Assembly (NCBI GenBank): GCA_013368375.1
Contig: JAACJP010000005.1
Coordinates: 1,566,678-1,630,677 of the forward strand
DNA from: Tricholomella constricta
Lineage: Eukaryota; Basidiomycota; Agaricomycetes; Agaricales; Lyophyllaceae
Direction: 5' to 3'
DNA: 64,000 bases
Within the stretch, counting starts at the first letter, position 1. Each line of letters starts with the position of its first letter. The position numbers were made by a program, and so were the translations under genes. Shown one piece after another: positions 34,621 to 45,130 of the stretch. The notes below the pieces were generated by a model. That model ran no database searches. It had not been told where the DNA came from and saw only the letters and a program-made list of their open reading frames with translations.

Positions 34621-35169
34621 TGTTAGGGGAACACCTGTTCGTGAGATCACATGACCATCTGATTCCTCGGATGAGCACGTGACCGACTGATTCCTCGGAT
34701 GAGCACGTGACCAACTGATTCCTCGGATGAGCACGTGACTGACTGACCGATCGCGATCCCGACCCCGACGCTCTGCCCCAAGCGTCGGTGTACATACTTA
34801 TATCTTCCTGTCGCTACTTCCCCCTTCCAGCGCGCACCCGATCCCGACTCCCGACGTCCCGACGATGGTCGCCCGACCTCATGCGCCCGCACCCTGAGCC
34901 ACGAGGATCGGACAGCGTCGGGAACGTGTACATACACGCGCCGCTGCCCATCCGTTGACATTTACGTACCATACACCCCAGAGAGCCGGCCCTCACGTAG
35001 TTTACTCGTATATAGTCGTCCTCCTGACATGGGGGAATCCTTTACTCTATTCTCATTGGATTCCCCTCTGCCAGGTAGGTTTACTTACACTCTCTCTATC
35101 GTACATAATATAACGTTGGATTCCCCTCTGCCAGTACGACTAAGCTCTACTAGGGAGGTCGCCCTAACA
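34621..35169 (+). repeat. 3' LTR, family A (549 bp)
   Basis: TGTTAGGGGAAC...CGCCCTAACA. Contains a short tandem repeat near 34660-34745 (CTGATTCCTCGGATGAGCAC, three copies) that makes it longer than the 390-bp LTR at 38495, and two copies of GGATTCCCCTCTGCCAG. Confidence 0.88.
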
Positions 35170-35758
35170 GATGGACCTTTATAACCTTGTTCCATCCTCC
35201 CAACCAACCACCCAGTCCAAATAAGGAAATTCATACCCCATTTGGACCGTGGGACCCTCTAAATTGCCTTATATGGTCATTTACTGGTTGCAACGACCCA
35301 TCCGAACAAAGTTACTGGTTGGTTCTGATTCCCAATTAGGAAATTTGATCTACATCAAACCAACCAGTGATCATGTGACTTGCCATCACTGATATGTCAA
35401 CATAGATCTGTATCACCAATGACCATGTGACTTATTGTATAATTGCCATCACTGATATGTCAACATAGATCTGTCAGTACTGGACCCATGACCTAGGATT
35501 AACTCCCAGCGAAGGGTCCTGATGAGAGAATTCACGGTGGAACGGGGGAGAAAAAGATTTGCCCCCCCTCCGCTTCCATTCTGAGTCATAGCCTGTCTAC
35601 TCGGTGCCGTCAACTGACTAATATCTGACATCATGTGACTGATAGACATCATATCCTGACTAATATCTGTTGTCCTCTTATTAATCCGTTACATATAACT
35701 CCCACGAGATTACAAATACCTCTCACGATGTACAGCATCATGTGATGTGGTATTACAC
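35170..35758. other. Non-coding leader of the capsid-like block, with direct repeats
   Basis: About 590 bp of AT-rich DNA without a gene. A 32-bp direct repeat (TTGCCATCACTGATATGTCA...) occurs at 35380-35411 and 35443-35474. CATCATGTGA-type words and ACTAATATCTG recur several times up to the TATA box. Such spaced repeats could be replication or transcription binding sites; I see no convincing stem-loop nonanucleotide origin. Confidence 0.5.
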
Positions 35759-35766
35759 TATAAAAA
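35759..35766 (+). promoter_or_regulatory. TATA box, first gene of capsid-like block
   Basis: TATAAAAA, 49 nt before the ATG at 35808. Confidence 0.6.
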
Positions 35767-35807
35767 TCCCACCTGGCATCTGATCCCTCAGTCTCATTAC
35801 CACCATC

Positions 35808-36665
35808 ATGCCTGCCAGACCCACCACCTTTATCAAGCCTGCTTCTGTCACCCCCTCCCTCATGGATGCCATCCTTGATGGTGCTCCACTCTCTTCTATG
35901 GAGTGGTATGACCCTAGGGTCACTATAGACCCTGTCTTGCACACCCTTACTGTGCCCCTCCCTCCTATGATGACCCGCTGGGGTCTGGGTAGCGACACGC
36001 CCCCTGGCCTTCCCAGGCACGAGTCTACTGGGTCTGTCACCTTTGAGTTGCCTCATGTGCCTTACAGGGTCCATGTCTTGCATGATGTCAAGGTAAGTCT
36101 GCTTATATTCATTTTACATAATAACTAATTTAATGTCAAGTCAGGACCATCCTCCCCCCCAACCAGGCACTCTACCTCTTCAGGGTGCTCGCAACGCCGA
36201 TCCCCCCCTCTGTCGATGTCTGTAATGAGCCCGCCCAGGGCCCCCATGCAGTCCCCCAGAATTGGGAGGCGGATGTTGCAGCCCGAGAGCCAGAGGCCGA
36301 GGCTATGGAAGCGAACCCCCCAGGGACGTCTAGTGCGGACGTGTCAACTGGTGTCCCTGTCGATGCCCCCTCCTCGCCGATGTCAGCGTGGGTCACAGCA
36401 CGGGAACTCCTCAATGCATCAACCCGTGCAAGGCTCGCCTCAGCTGATGACCCCTCCTCCCACACCCCCCTCCTCCCCACACGCCCCCTTACGCCGATGC
36501 CAGAAGTACCATTGGCCCTCAGTGGATCCGCTCCGTGCCCCCTTCAGCACGAGGGAGCTTTCTATGGCCTCCCAAGTAGCAACTGATGGACATGAGAGTG
36601 ACAGCAGCGATTCCAGCTCAACGGTTGTGGAGGAAAGCATATGGGATCTCTATACCACTTTGTAG
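35808..36665 (+). CDS. Unknown protein encoded next to capsid-like gene
   Basis: Two exons, 35808-36092 and 36141-36665 (48-nt GTAAGT...AAG intron), give 269 aa. The first 95 residues look folded (PARPTTFIKPASVTP, LTVPLPPMMTRWGLG, VPYRVHVLHDVK). The second exon is Ser/Pro/Arg-rich and ends in an acidic serine patch, SDSSDSSSTVVEESIWDL. A different acceptor (36184) would leave only a short tail, so I prefer the longer model. No Rep, helicase or other domain is recognised. It has its own TATA box and lies 125 bp upstream of the capsid-like gene on the same strand. Confidence 0.5.
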
Positions 36666-36744
36666 CCCTTTGTAGCCCCTAAATAAACCCCTCCCCCCCC
36701 TATTTGTTGAAGTCTGAGTGTGAGAAAATCTGAGTCATGTAAAG

Positions 36745-36752
36745 TATAAAAG
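36745..36752 (+). promoter_or_regulatory. TATA box, capsid-like gene
   Basis: TATAAAAG, 46 nt before the ATG at 36791; the spacing matches the first gene in the block. Confidence 0.6.
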
Positions 36753-36790
36753 GCGTCAATGCCTGCTGCCCCCTCTATCAACCCACCAAC

Positions 36791-38047
36791 ATGGTATATC
36801 AAACACGCCGTAAGACGAGTGCAGCGCGGAGCTCGCGTCGTAAGCCTTATGCACGTTGTAGCTACCGACCTCGATCCCGTACAGTCAGGAGGCCTATGCG
36901 CAAGTCTTATGGACGCTGTAGGTCTGTCCCTTCCAGATCCTCTTTCCGTTCTAGCGTGCGCAGAACTACCTCCGCCCCTCGTCTACGCTGTGTTACTACT
37001 CAGACTTACAGTGACAGTACTAATCCCAACCCCATATACTTTATGTCTAAAGTCTTCCGTAGCGCCACCATCCCTTTGTACTGGTATTCTATCCTGAATC
37101 ACCTTGTACACACCGTCCTTCCGGTCGGCCAGAGCCCAATCTTTGGCTTGCGTACATCTCCTATCATACAGGCTACTGGTCTTTCTATGTGTATGCGCAT
37201 TGACATGAGTCCTCGTGCCCACTGGAAGATACGTTATCTCGTCTGGACCACCGACACTCCGCCCAACGCGACTCAGCCTTTGTTGATCAAGACAAAGCAT
37301 CCACATGTCCAAGGACACAACATATTCGTCTGGCCAACACAGGGGGCTGACGACAATCCATTAGCCTTTGAAGCCCGCATTACTAACCCCATTGAAAACG
37401 ACTATAATGACGAGATGTATGGCCTTCCCAGTGCAATGCGATCCATCCGTCCCATTGTAGACTATCGGGAAGTGGTTAAAAACACGACCAACACAGAGAA
37501 AGTGATTAACCGCAACATCTTCCGTAAGATGCGACGCCAGTTCCGCTACCTACCCACTTTCACATACAATGGCCAAGTTAACCATAATCATGCACCCTAC
37601 ACCCCTTTATACTGTGCGATTATCGTAGATCCTGTTTATCCCGATGGCCTCCTCCCTCCAGATGAAGATGAAGACGATGAAGTAGCCCGTATTATGAATA
37701 ATGCTACACCTCCCCCTTCTGACAATGAGGATGAAGAGGAGATTCTCAAAATGGATGATGAAGGTGCAGGACCTGCAACTCGCTCCAAAACAAACAAGAC
37801 AAAGGCCTGACCCAAACCCAAGAAGAAACGCGCAGTGCGACAGAATCCTGCTGAATCACTGTATGGTGTACCCAAAACAGATGTCGTGCCTATTGTACCA
37901 GGTGTAGCCATCAATATATTCCAGGGCTCCGTCTACATTGATGAGCAGACCATCAATATTGCGGGGGAGACGTCTCTCAAGGTGCATATGGAGACACGAT
38001 TCTGGTTCAAGAGCATCGCCAAAGGACACCGCCTAGTTAATATGTAG
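36791..38047 (+). pseudogene. Endogenous ssDNA-virus-like capsid protein, split by one in-frame stop
   Basis: The first segment (36791-37810) encodes 339 aa. Residues 1-70 are an arginine-rich arm (TRRKTSAARSSRRKPYAR, repeated RRP and SRS words), as in capsids of CRESS-DNA viruses. The remainder alternates short beta-like segments (IYFMSKVFRSATIPLYWY, WKIRYLVWTTDTPP, FRKMRRQFRYLPTFTYN, LYCAIIVDPVYPDG), resembling the geminivirus/genomovirus capsid order, then an acidic tail (DEDEDDEVAR). A TGA at 37808-37810 ends the frame. The same frame is open again at once to 38047, starting with a basic PKPKKKR word like a nuclear localisation signal. Whether the stop is decay or recoding is unknown. No Rep gene is in the window. 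Capsid identity is by pattern, not alignment. Confidence 0.5.
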
Positions 38048-38494
38048 TTACTTAGTCTAGTGTATGAAGAATGATCAATTAGGTAGCATTATTAGTTGTC
38101 CATAGTGAATCCAAACCATATCAGTAGCGCAAGAGAAGCGTGGCGCGTGGACCCAAGCACTGACATATCAAATTGACCAGCCCTAAAGCCTGCAACATAT
38201 ATACAAACAACATCATGTGACACTTGATGCCATCACATGCACACGTGAATTCATGACCTCACTAGTCCGTATATATGTTTTATTTTTATAATGTTCCGTG
38301 CGCGTGCGGCCCAGAACATCTAAGGGCATCACAGACCTGTTATTGCCTCAAACTTCCATCAGCTAGACGCTGACAGTCCCTCTAAGAAGCCGGCAACCAG
38401 CAAAAGCCGGCCTGGCTATTTAGCAGGTTAAGGTCTCGTTCGTTATCGGAATTAACCAGACAAATCACTCCACCAACTAAGAACGGCCATGCAC
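38048..38494. other. Non-coding tail of the capsid-like block
   Basis: About 450 bp, AT-rich, no gene. It shares CATCATGTGA-type words with the leader at 35370-35740. An imperfect stem (ATGTTC...GAACAT, near 38290-38322) is present. It ends at the family A LTR. Confidence 0.45.
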
Positions 38495-38884
38495 TGTTAG
38501 GGGAACACCCGTTCACGCCCCCCTATGCTCATCGACCGCCCCTCGACACGTGCGATCGCTCCTGCCCGATCGCGATCCCGACCCTGATGCTCTGACTCCT
38601 GTCGTTTCCCTCCTTTCCCTGTTCAGGCCTGACACTGTTTCCCGATCACCCGACATCCCGACGACGGTTACCATCAGACAGCATCCGGAACCGCTCGTTA
38701 TTATCACATGTACAGTACACTCGTATATAGCCGGCCCCCTGGCATCTGGGAATCCTTTACACTATTCTCTTTGGATTCCCCTTTGCCAGGTAAGCCTTAC
38801 TTACCTTCGTTTGCTGTACATCAATATAACTTTGGATTCCCCTTTGCCAGCACGACTAAGCTCTGCTCTAAGGTCACCCTAACA
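38495..38884 (+). repeat. 5' LTR of second Gypsy family A element (390 bp)
   Basis: TGTTAGGGGAACACC...CACCCTAACA, with TTGGATTCCCCTTTGCCAG present twice, the same plan as 34621-35169. The gag start codon follows 126 bp downstream. No clear tRNA primer site follows the LTR. Confidence 0.88.
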
Positions 38885-39010
38885 GCAGAATAGTGTCTCT
38901 TAGAAACCCGACGAAGCCGACCGACCAGCTTCCGCGCCGAAACACGCGTCTGCTACACGCGACCGTCCAACGCGCGCTCGCTCCGATCGCCTGCCCAGTC
39001 CCGTTTCGAG

Positions 39011-40255
39011 ATGTCCGAATTTGGTGACATGCCGCTTGAACGACCGTTCTCTCCCTTCCTCACGACGGAGGAGCGGTTGGCGAATATGGAAGCCACGATT
39101 TCGGCTCTCTCCGCCTCCAACACCTCCAACACGGCCTCTATGGATCGCCTCTCCGCTCTTTTCGAAAAACTCATGTCGGGGACACCCCCCAATCCCACCC
39201 CCGCTGCTCCTGAAGCAGACACGACCCCTTCGCTGCCTGACACAATCCCTCCGCCGCCTGAGACGACCCCTCCGCCGCCAGGCTCTCTGCGATCGGGATC
39301 GCACCACCTCCGACCGTCGCCCCCTCCCATTTACGATGGCGCCCGTTTGGGCGGTCGCGCATTCTGGAACGCCTGCAACCTCTACTTCTTCTTGTGCGAG
39401 GGAAGTTTCGCCGACGACCACGCCCGAATCGTATGGGTGCTGTCGTACATGCAGCACGGACGAGCTGCCGACTTTGTCAGTCGGGTATTCCAGTTCGGAA
39501 CCGCCAAGGACGTCTTTCACGCCTGGAAGGACTTCGAAGACACCTTCCGCGGCGAGTTCTTCCTCTTCGACGAAGTTGCCGACGCCCCGCTCATCTTGGA
39601 GTCGACGGCGTACTTCCAGAATGGTCGGTCGATCGACGAATACATCGACTCGTTCCGGTCCCTGTGGGTCAAGGCAGGCTACCCCGATGGGCGCCACCTG
39701 GTCCTCAAATTCCGTCGGGGAATGGACCCAAAGCTTTCGAGGCGACTCGGAAGCATCACCACGGGTCGCCCGCACGACGAGAAGATTGAGGAGTGGCTGA
39801 GGATCGCCCGCTCTCAAGATTTCATCATGAGGTCGGAGGATGACTTCCACCGTCGGATGGTCCCGACAAAGGCGCCGGACAGCCGCCCGACCACCACTGT
39901 AGCTGCACGATGGGCGTTCGCTACTGCCCCCACTCCCATTCCCACTCCCGTTTCCGCTCCCCCCGCCCCTCGCGCTCCCATCGCACCGGCCCCTAGGCCG
40001 CTCCCCCAGGGCGTCCCGATGGATGTAGATCAGATGCGCAACCGGGTCGCACCTGCCAACGACCACTGCTTCCGGTGCAAGAAGAAGGGTCACTACTCGC
40101 GTGACTGTCCCTTGCGCTGGGACGTGCGCCACATGCTCGATGACGAGCTGGAGGCGCTCATCATGGAGCGTCTAGCCCGCAAAGACGCAGTTCCCGCCGA
40201 CCAGACTCCATCGTCGGCCGACGCGGGCGCCTCTGACGCCCAGGAGGGTTTTTAA
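39011..40255 (+). CDS. Gypsy family A gag
   Basis: A 414-aa intact gag protein. The N-terminus carries a short helical stretch (RLANMEATISALSASNTS), then a Pro-rich linker, a capsid-like retrotransposon gag domain (about residues 110-270; FWNACNLYFFLCEGSF, WKDFEDTFRGEFF, FRRGMDPKLSRRLGS), and one zinc knuckle, CFRCKKKGHYSRDCP, near residue 355. It would form the virus-like particle and bind element RNA. The stop codon follows directly on a slippery heptamer. Confidence 0.9.
   Translation: MSEFGDMPLERPFSPFLTTEERLANMEATISALSASNTSNTASMDRLSALFEKLMSGTPPNPTPAAPEADTTPSLPDTIPPPPETTPPPPGSLRSGSHHLRPSPPPIYDGARLGGRAFWNACNLYFFLCEGSFADDHARIVWVLSYMQHGRAADFVSRVFQFGTAKDVFHAWKDFEDTFRGEFFLFDEVADAPLILESTAYFQNGRSIDEYIDSFRSLWVKAGYPDGRHLVLKFRRGMDPKLSRRLGSITTGRPHDEKIEEWLRIARSQDFIMRSEDDFHRRMVPTKAPDSRPTTTVAARWAFATAPTPIPTPVSAPPAPRAPIAPAPRPLPQGVPMDVDQMRNRVAPANDHCFRCKKKGHYSRDCPLRWDVRHMLDDELEALIMERLARKDAVPADQTPSSADAGASDAQEGF
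40246..40252 (+). promoter_or_regulatory. -1 ribosomal frameshift heptamer
   Basis: G GGT TTT in the gag frame (X XXY YYZ form), followed at once by the gag stop TAA (40253-40255). A -1 slip gives an open frame running directly into protease-pol. A downstream structure was not evaluated. Confidence 0.65.
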
Positions 40256-42032
40256 TCGCACAACGGGTGGAATGTACGCCCCCGTTGTCTAGTCGTGATC
40301 GGTTCGCTCCACTGTCCGCAGAATATGCCAATACACCTATTATTGCTGCTATTCCTACGAGTGAACCGACCAACAAAGACGTACAAAACCCCTCCGACCC
40401 GACGACACCAATCGCAGTCGCAAAGCCGATCGCTCCGTCGCGTCGTGGCCTACCCCGCTGGGAAAAGCGACTTCCTAGTCGCTTCATCGCCGCTGCCTCC
40501 CCCTGCCCCAGATCCCTGTGGCTCAACGTCGAACTGGAGACCACCGACACCCAGGAGTCGCATGCCGTCACTGCCCTAGTGGACGGCGGAGCGACCGGCA
40601 GTTTTCTCAATGTCGCTTTCGTCGAGAAACACAAGCTCACGACCAAGGTGCTTAGTCGGCCATCCCCGGTTTACAATGTGGACGGCACCCTCAACGAAGG
40701 CGGTTCGGTCTCTTGCATTGTAGAAGCTGTCTTGCGATACAATGGTCATACCGAACGAGCCGTCTTCGGGGTCACCCAGTTAGGCAAACACGACATAATC
40801 CTCGGATTCAACTGACTTAAACACCACAACCCCGAGATCGACTGGGAGACCAAAGAGGTGAAGATGAGTCGCTGTCCGACGCAGTGCAACACCTGCAAGG
40901 ACGAGGTCAAAGCCGATCGGCGCGCACGTACCAGAGTGCGCGCAGCAATCCGCGCCTGTCGAGCTGACGGCATCCCGATGACTGAGCCCGACCTACGAGC
41001 CCCGACCAACCCGTATGTTGAGGACGACTCTGACAATGACGAGTTCCTCCCCTACACTCCGATCCTGGAGGAACCCGACCCAGAGTCCGACGACTTTCTG
41101 GTGGAAACCTTCCTGAACGGCGATCGCATCTTTGCGACCGCAATCCACCCGACTCCGACCGCGGAACATATTCGGGCCAGCCAAACGACATCGCAGCGAC
41201 TTGCGGAAGCGCACGCTGCTAACTCCGTGCCCAAAACGTTCCGTGACGCCGTACCCACCCACCTCCACGACTTTGAAGATGTCTTCTCCAAAGTCGCGTT
41301 CGATGAGCTCCCAGAGCGCAAGCAATGGGATCATGCCATCAAACTGGAGCCGGGCGCGTCGCCGACCGGCACGAAGGTCTACCCGCTGTCACCGGCGGAA
41401 CAGGTTGAACTCGACGTGTTCCTCAAAGAGAACCTTGAGACAGGTCGTATCTGACCGTCCAAGTCGCCCATGGCATCGCCGGTCTTCTTCATCAAGAAGA
41501 AGGACGGGTCGCTGCGACTGGTACAGGACTATTGGACGCTCAATGCGCTCACAGTGAAGAACCGATACCCGCTGCCCCTCATTAGCGAACTGGTGAATAA
41601 CCTTCGCGGCGCGCGGTACTCCACCAAGCTGGACGTCCGATGGGGGTACAACAACGTTCGGATCAAGGAAGGCGACGAGTGGAAGGCAGCGTTTCGGACG
41701 AACCGCGGTCTCTTCAAGCCGCTCGTCATGTTCTTTGGCCTCACGAACAGCCCCGCCACATTTCAGACCATGATGAATGATATCTTCCGCGATCTGATCG
41801 CCGAAGGTGTTGTTTGCGTGTACCTCAATGACATCTTGATTTATACCAAGACTCTAGAGGAACACCGTCGGGTCGCGCGACTAGTACTGGACCGACTCCG
41901 CGAACATCAGTTGTTCTTAAAGCCCGAGAAATGTGAATTCGAGCAGACCAAGATCGAGTATCTCGGACTGATCATCTCGCAAGGGCAAGCGGAGATGGAC
42001 CCTGTTAAGGTCGCTGGGGTGTTGGAATGGCC
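40256..42032 (+). pseudogene. Gypsy family A pol, first part (protease, RT)
   Basis: In the -1 frame relative to gag. Protease region: ALVDGGATGSFLN (DGGA in place of the usual DSG/DTG). [33 protein letters not shown] block, [14 protein letters not shown] and [17 protein letters not shown]; the catalytic box reads YLND where YLDD is expected. In-frame TGA stops lie at 40813-40815 and 41452-41454. The frame is cut at 42032 by the long-TIR transposon. Confidence 0.88.
42025..42032. repeat. 8-bp target-site duplication, left copy
   Basis: GAATGGCC, identical to 57388-57395. The paralogous element has a single copy at 33090-33097. Confidence 0.88.
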
Positions 42033-43610
42033 CAGGTAGGGGCATTACAATGTAGCGTGTCCTACGGTCCAGCGGGCCCATACATTGTAGCGTACTTGAC
42101 GGCACCAGCGGGCCCGCTGGAGCGCCAGCGGGCCCCTACATGTAGCCGTCTGGCACGGTGCCAGCGGGACCTCTACATGTAGTCATCTGGCACAGGACCA
42201 GCGGGCCCGCTGGTGCTGCAGCGGGCCTATATGGTGCTGCGGGGGCAGCAGGTGGGGGCTAGCGGGGCACTACCCACGTCCGCGGACCTCCGCGGGTCGT
42301 TGTCTGTGGAGCACACCCAGTATTGCAGGGGGCCGATATGGTGCTGTGGGGGGGCAGCAGGGTGGGGGGCTTGCGGAGCACTGCCCATGTCCGCGGACGT
42401 CCGCGGGTCATCGTCTGGGGCACACCCCGGATTGCAGGGGGCCAATACGGTGCTGTGGGGGGGCAGCAGGGTGGGGGGCTTGCGGGGCACTGCCCATGTC
42501 CGCGGACGTCCGCGGGTTGTTGCCTGTGGAGCACACCCAGCAATGCAGCAGGCCTATAATGATGCAATAGGGGGCCACAGAGCAGGTGCTGTTACACACC
42601 TCCGCAGCGGAGCACATTACATAAAGTATGTCTGCATTACATTGAGCTTGCAGGGCATTACCCACGTCCGCGGACCTCCACGTGTCGTTGCCTGTGGAGC
42701 ACACCCAGCAATGCAGCAGGCCTAGATGGTGCTGTGGGGGCCACAGAGCAGCACAACTCCGCGGACTTGCAGCGGAGCACACTACATATAGTATGTCTGC
42801 ATTACATTGAGCTTGCAGGGCATTACCCACGTCCGCGGACGTCCGCGGGTCGTTGCCTGTGGAGCACAAGCAGCACTGCAGCAGGCCTATATGGTGCTGT
42901 GGGGGCCACAGAGCAGCACAACTCCGCGGACTTGCAGCGGAGCACACTACATATAGTATGTCTGCATTACATTGAGCTTGCAGGGCATTACCCACGTCCG
43001 CGGACGTCCGCGGGTCGTTGCCTGTGGAGCACACGCAGCACTGCAGCAGGCCTATATGGTGCTGTGGGGGCCACGGAGCAGCACACCTCCGCGGGCTTGC
43101 AGCGGAGCAGCAGGGCATTACCCACGTCTGCGGACCTCTGCGGGTTGTTGCCTGTGGGGCACACCCAGCACTGCAGCATGCCTATATGCAGTAGGGGGCC
43201 ACAGAGCAGGTGCTGTTACACACCTCCGCGGACTTGCAGCAAAGCACACTACATATACCATGTCCAATGTACGAGCACATCATCTACGTGTAGCCATCTG
43301 GCACAGTATCAGCAAGCCCGCTGGGGCTGCAGTACAGGGGCTGTTACACACCTCCGCGGACTTGCAGCGGAGTACACTACATATATCATGAGCACACTAT
43401 GTATATCATGTCCAATGTACGAGCACGTCATCTACGTGCAGCCATCTGGCATAGTGTCAACAAGCCCGCTGGGGCTGCCATGGGCCTATATAGTACTGTA
43501 GGAGGCCACGGAGCAGGTGCTGTTACACACCTCCGCGGACTTGCAGCAGAGCACACTACATATATCATGCTTGCAGCGGAGCACACTATATTGCATGTCC
43601 AACATACAAG
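42033..43610. repeat. Left subterminal repeat array
   Basis: After about 200 bp of GC-rich palindromes come tandem units of about 165 bp (for example register word CATTACCCACGTCCGCGG at 42655, 42821 and 42986; a shortened unit follows at 43116). Units contain GCGGACGTCCGCGG palindromes and TGGAGCACAC. Long open frames here (for example 42734-43501) are by-products of a unit length divisible by three, not genes. Confidence 0.8.
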
Positions 43611-45130
43611 GCATAATGCCGGTGACCCCGCTCTGCAGTGTGCGATGTAGGCTCCAGTTCAAATACCGACATCACATTACAGGGCAGGTATATGGCATTT
43701 GGCATGTCCACGGACTTCAGTCACTTCCGCAGTGTGGCGTAACCAGTATGCAAGACCTGCAGGTTTCCATGCCCTGTAATAGAAGTGAATTGTATTGATG
43801 TAATCTTCAGCCTTGGTTCCACTGACACTTCATCACTCGGACAGCACAGCAGCAGTGTGGCAATGCATTTCAAAGTATATTTATTGTTACGCCACGGTCA
43901 ATAAAAAATGTATATGTGCTTGGATACACAAGCTTTGAATTTAGTCTAACTAGTCCAAGCCTACATCTAATATGTGGGCTGGATTCCAAAGAGAGTGCAT
44001 AAGTGTACCACTTTGGTACACTTTACAGACAAGTGGACATGTCCAATATCCAAAAGATTGCTTATTCTGCAGTACTTATGTTCACTGCAGCATCATGCTA
44101 TTGTAGCTTTCTTGTATCATCTCTACCGTATACTAGTATTATTTACACTATGTAAGCTATTCTTACAAATTCACAGAGAGAATGTATTGAGAGTAGCCCT
44201 GTGTCCTCTTATAGCTGTCAATCAGCAGTCTTTGTTGTTTGTGCTTCAGAGTGCATGATACAGCACCATCTTTCATATTGAGCTTTACACTTACTTTGCT
44301 ACTGCGATATAATGTACTCTTTATGCACAGCATTGTCAATATCGAGCTAGATACAGCTGTTGTGGCCCTTCAGCTGTTCCAGCCCTCCTGCTATTGAAAT
44401 ACTAAGGAACACAAAGGTCATACTCATTACACAACACTCCCTTGATACTTGATACAGGCTTTGTTAACTCCACACCACAGTTATAGTGGAGCTACAGGTT
44501 TAAGTGTAGCCTCCTCTGTAGGCCCATGATTGAATGGAAGTAAACCATAACATGCAGACAGGATTTGATGGTGATACTGTATACTGTTGAGGTTGTATAC
44601 CAGTAGAAATGTAGGACATGCTACATGTAGTGTGCTCCATTGCTACTCCGTGGAGGTATATAACACCTCTGCTCTAAGGCCTCCTAGCACTGTATAGGCC
44701 CACTGCAGCACCAGGTGTGCTACACAGACAACAGTCCATGGAGGTCTGCAGATGTACTTTAGACATGCTACATGTAGTGTGCTCCACTGCAACTCCGCGG
44801 AGGTGGCAAAACAGCCCTGCTCCTTGTCTTTAACCATACTCAAATCGTATTTTCCTGGCAAGGCTGGTGCCCGAACTGCCCAATAGGACCATGATCAAAG
44901 ACACCCAGTTCCATCTTTCAAGGAGTATTATTCCTTCTTCCTTGATTTTGTGCTCTACTGCAACTCCATGGAGGTGGTAAAACAGCCCTGTTCCTTGTCT
45001 TTAACCGTACTCAAATTGTATTTTCCTGGCAAGGCTGGTGTCCGAACTGCCCAATAGGACCATGATCAAAGACACCCAGTTCCATCTTTCAAGGAGTATT
45101 ATTCCTTCGTTCTTGATTTTGTGCTCCACT
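43611..45130. repeat. Transposon interior with a direct duplication
   Basis: AT-richer, no supportable coding sequence. A segment of about 150 bp near 44808-44955 (starting AAAACAGCCCTG, containing TTTTCCTGGCAAGGCTGGTG) is repeated near 44979-45123. Confidence 0.7.

Larger units (their letters stand above)
32738..35169 (+). mobile_element. Internally deleted Gypsy family A element
   Basis: A 2.4 kb remnant with a truncated 5' LTR (32738 to about 32896), a pol segment from late reverse transcriptase to mid integrase, a purine tract (GGGGGGGTGA, 34611-34620) and a 549-bp 3' LTR (34621-35169). Two deletions are implied: LTR start fused directly into RT (junction near 32897), and integrase fused to the purine tract near 34608. 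No matching target duplication (AGATC left, GATGG right). It serves as the unoccupied-site paralog for the transposon insertion at 42033 (GAATGGCC at 33090-33097). Confidence 0.85.

Noticed and set aside
35808..36665. CRESS replication protein (Rep)
   Set aside because: No HUH, Walker A or helicase motif in either exon; only the neighbouring gene looks viral.
42734..43501. 255-codon ORF with repeated peptides
   Set aside because: Read-through of tandem transposon units of about 165 bp (divisible by three); the same DNA is inverted at the other end of the element.
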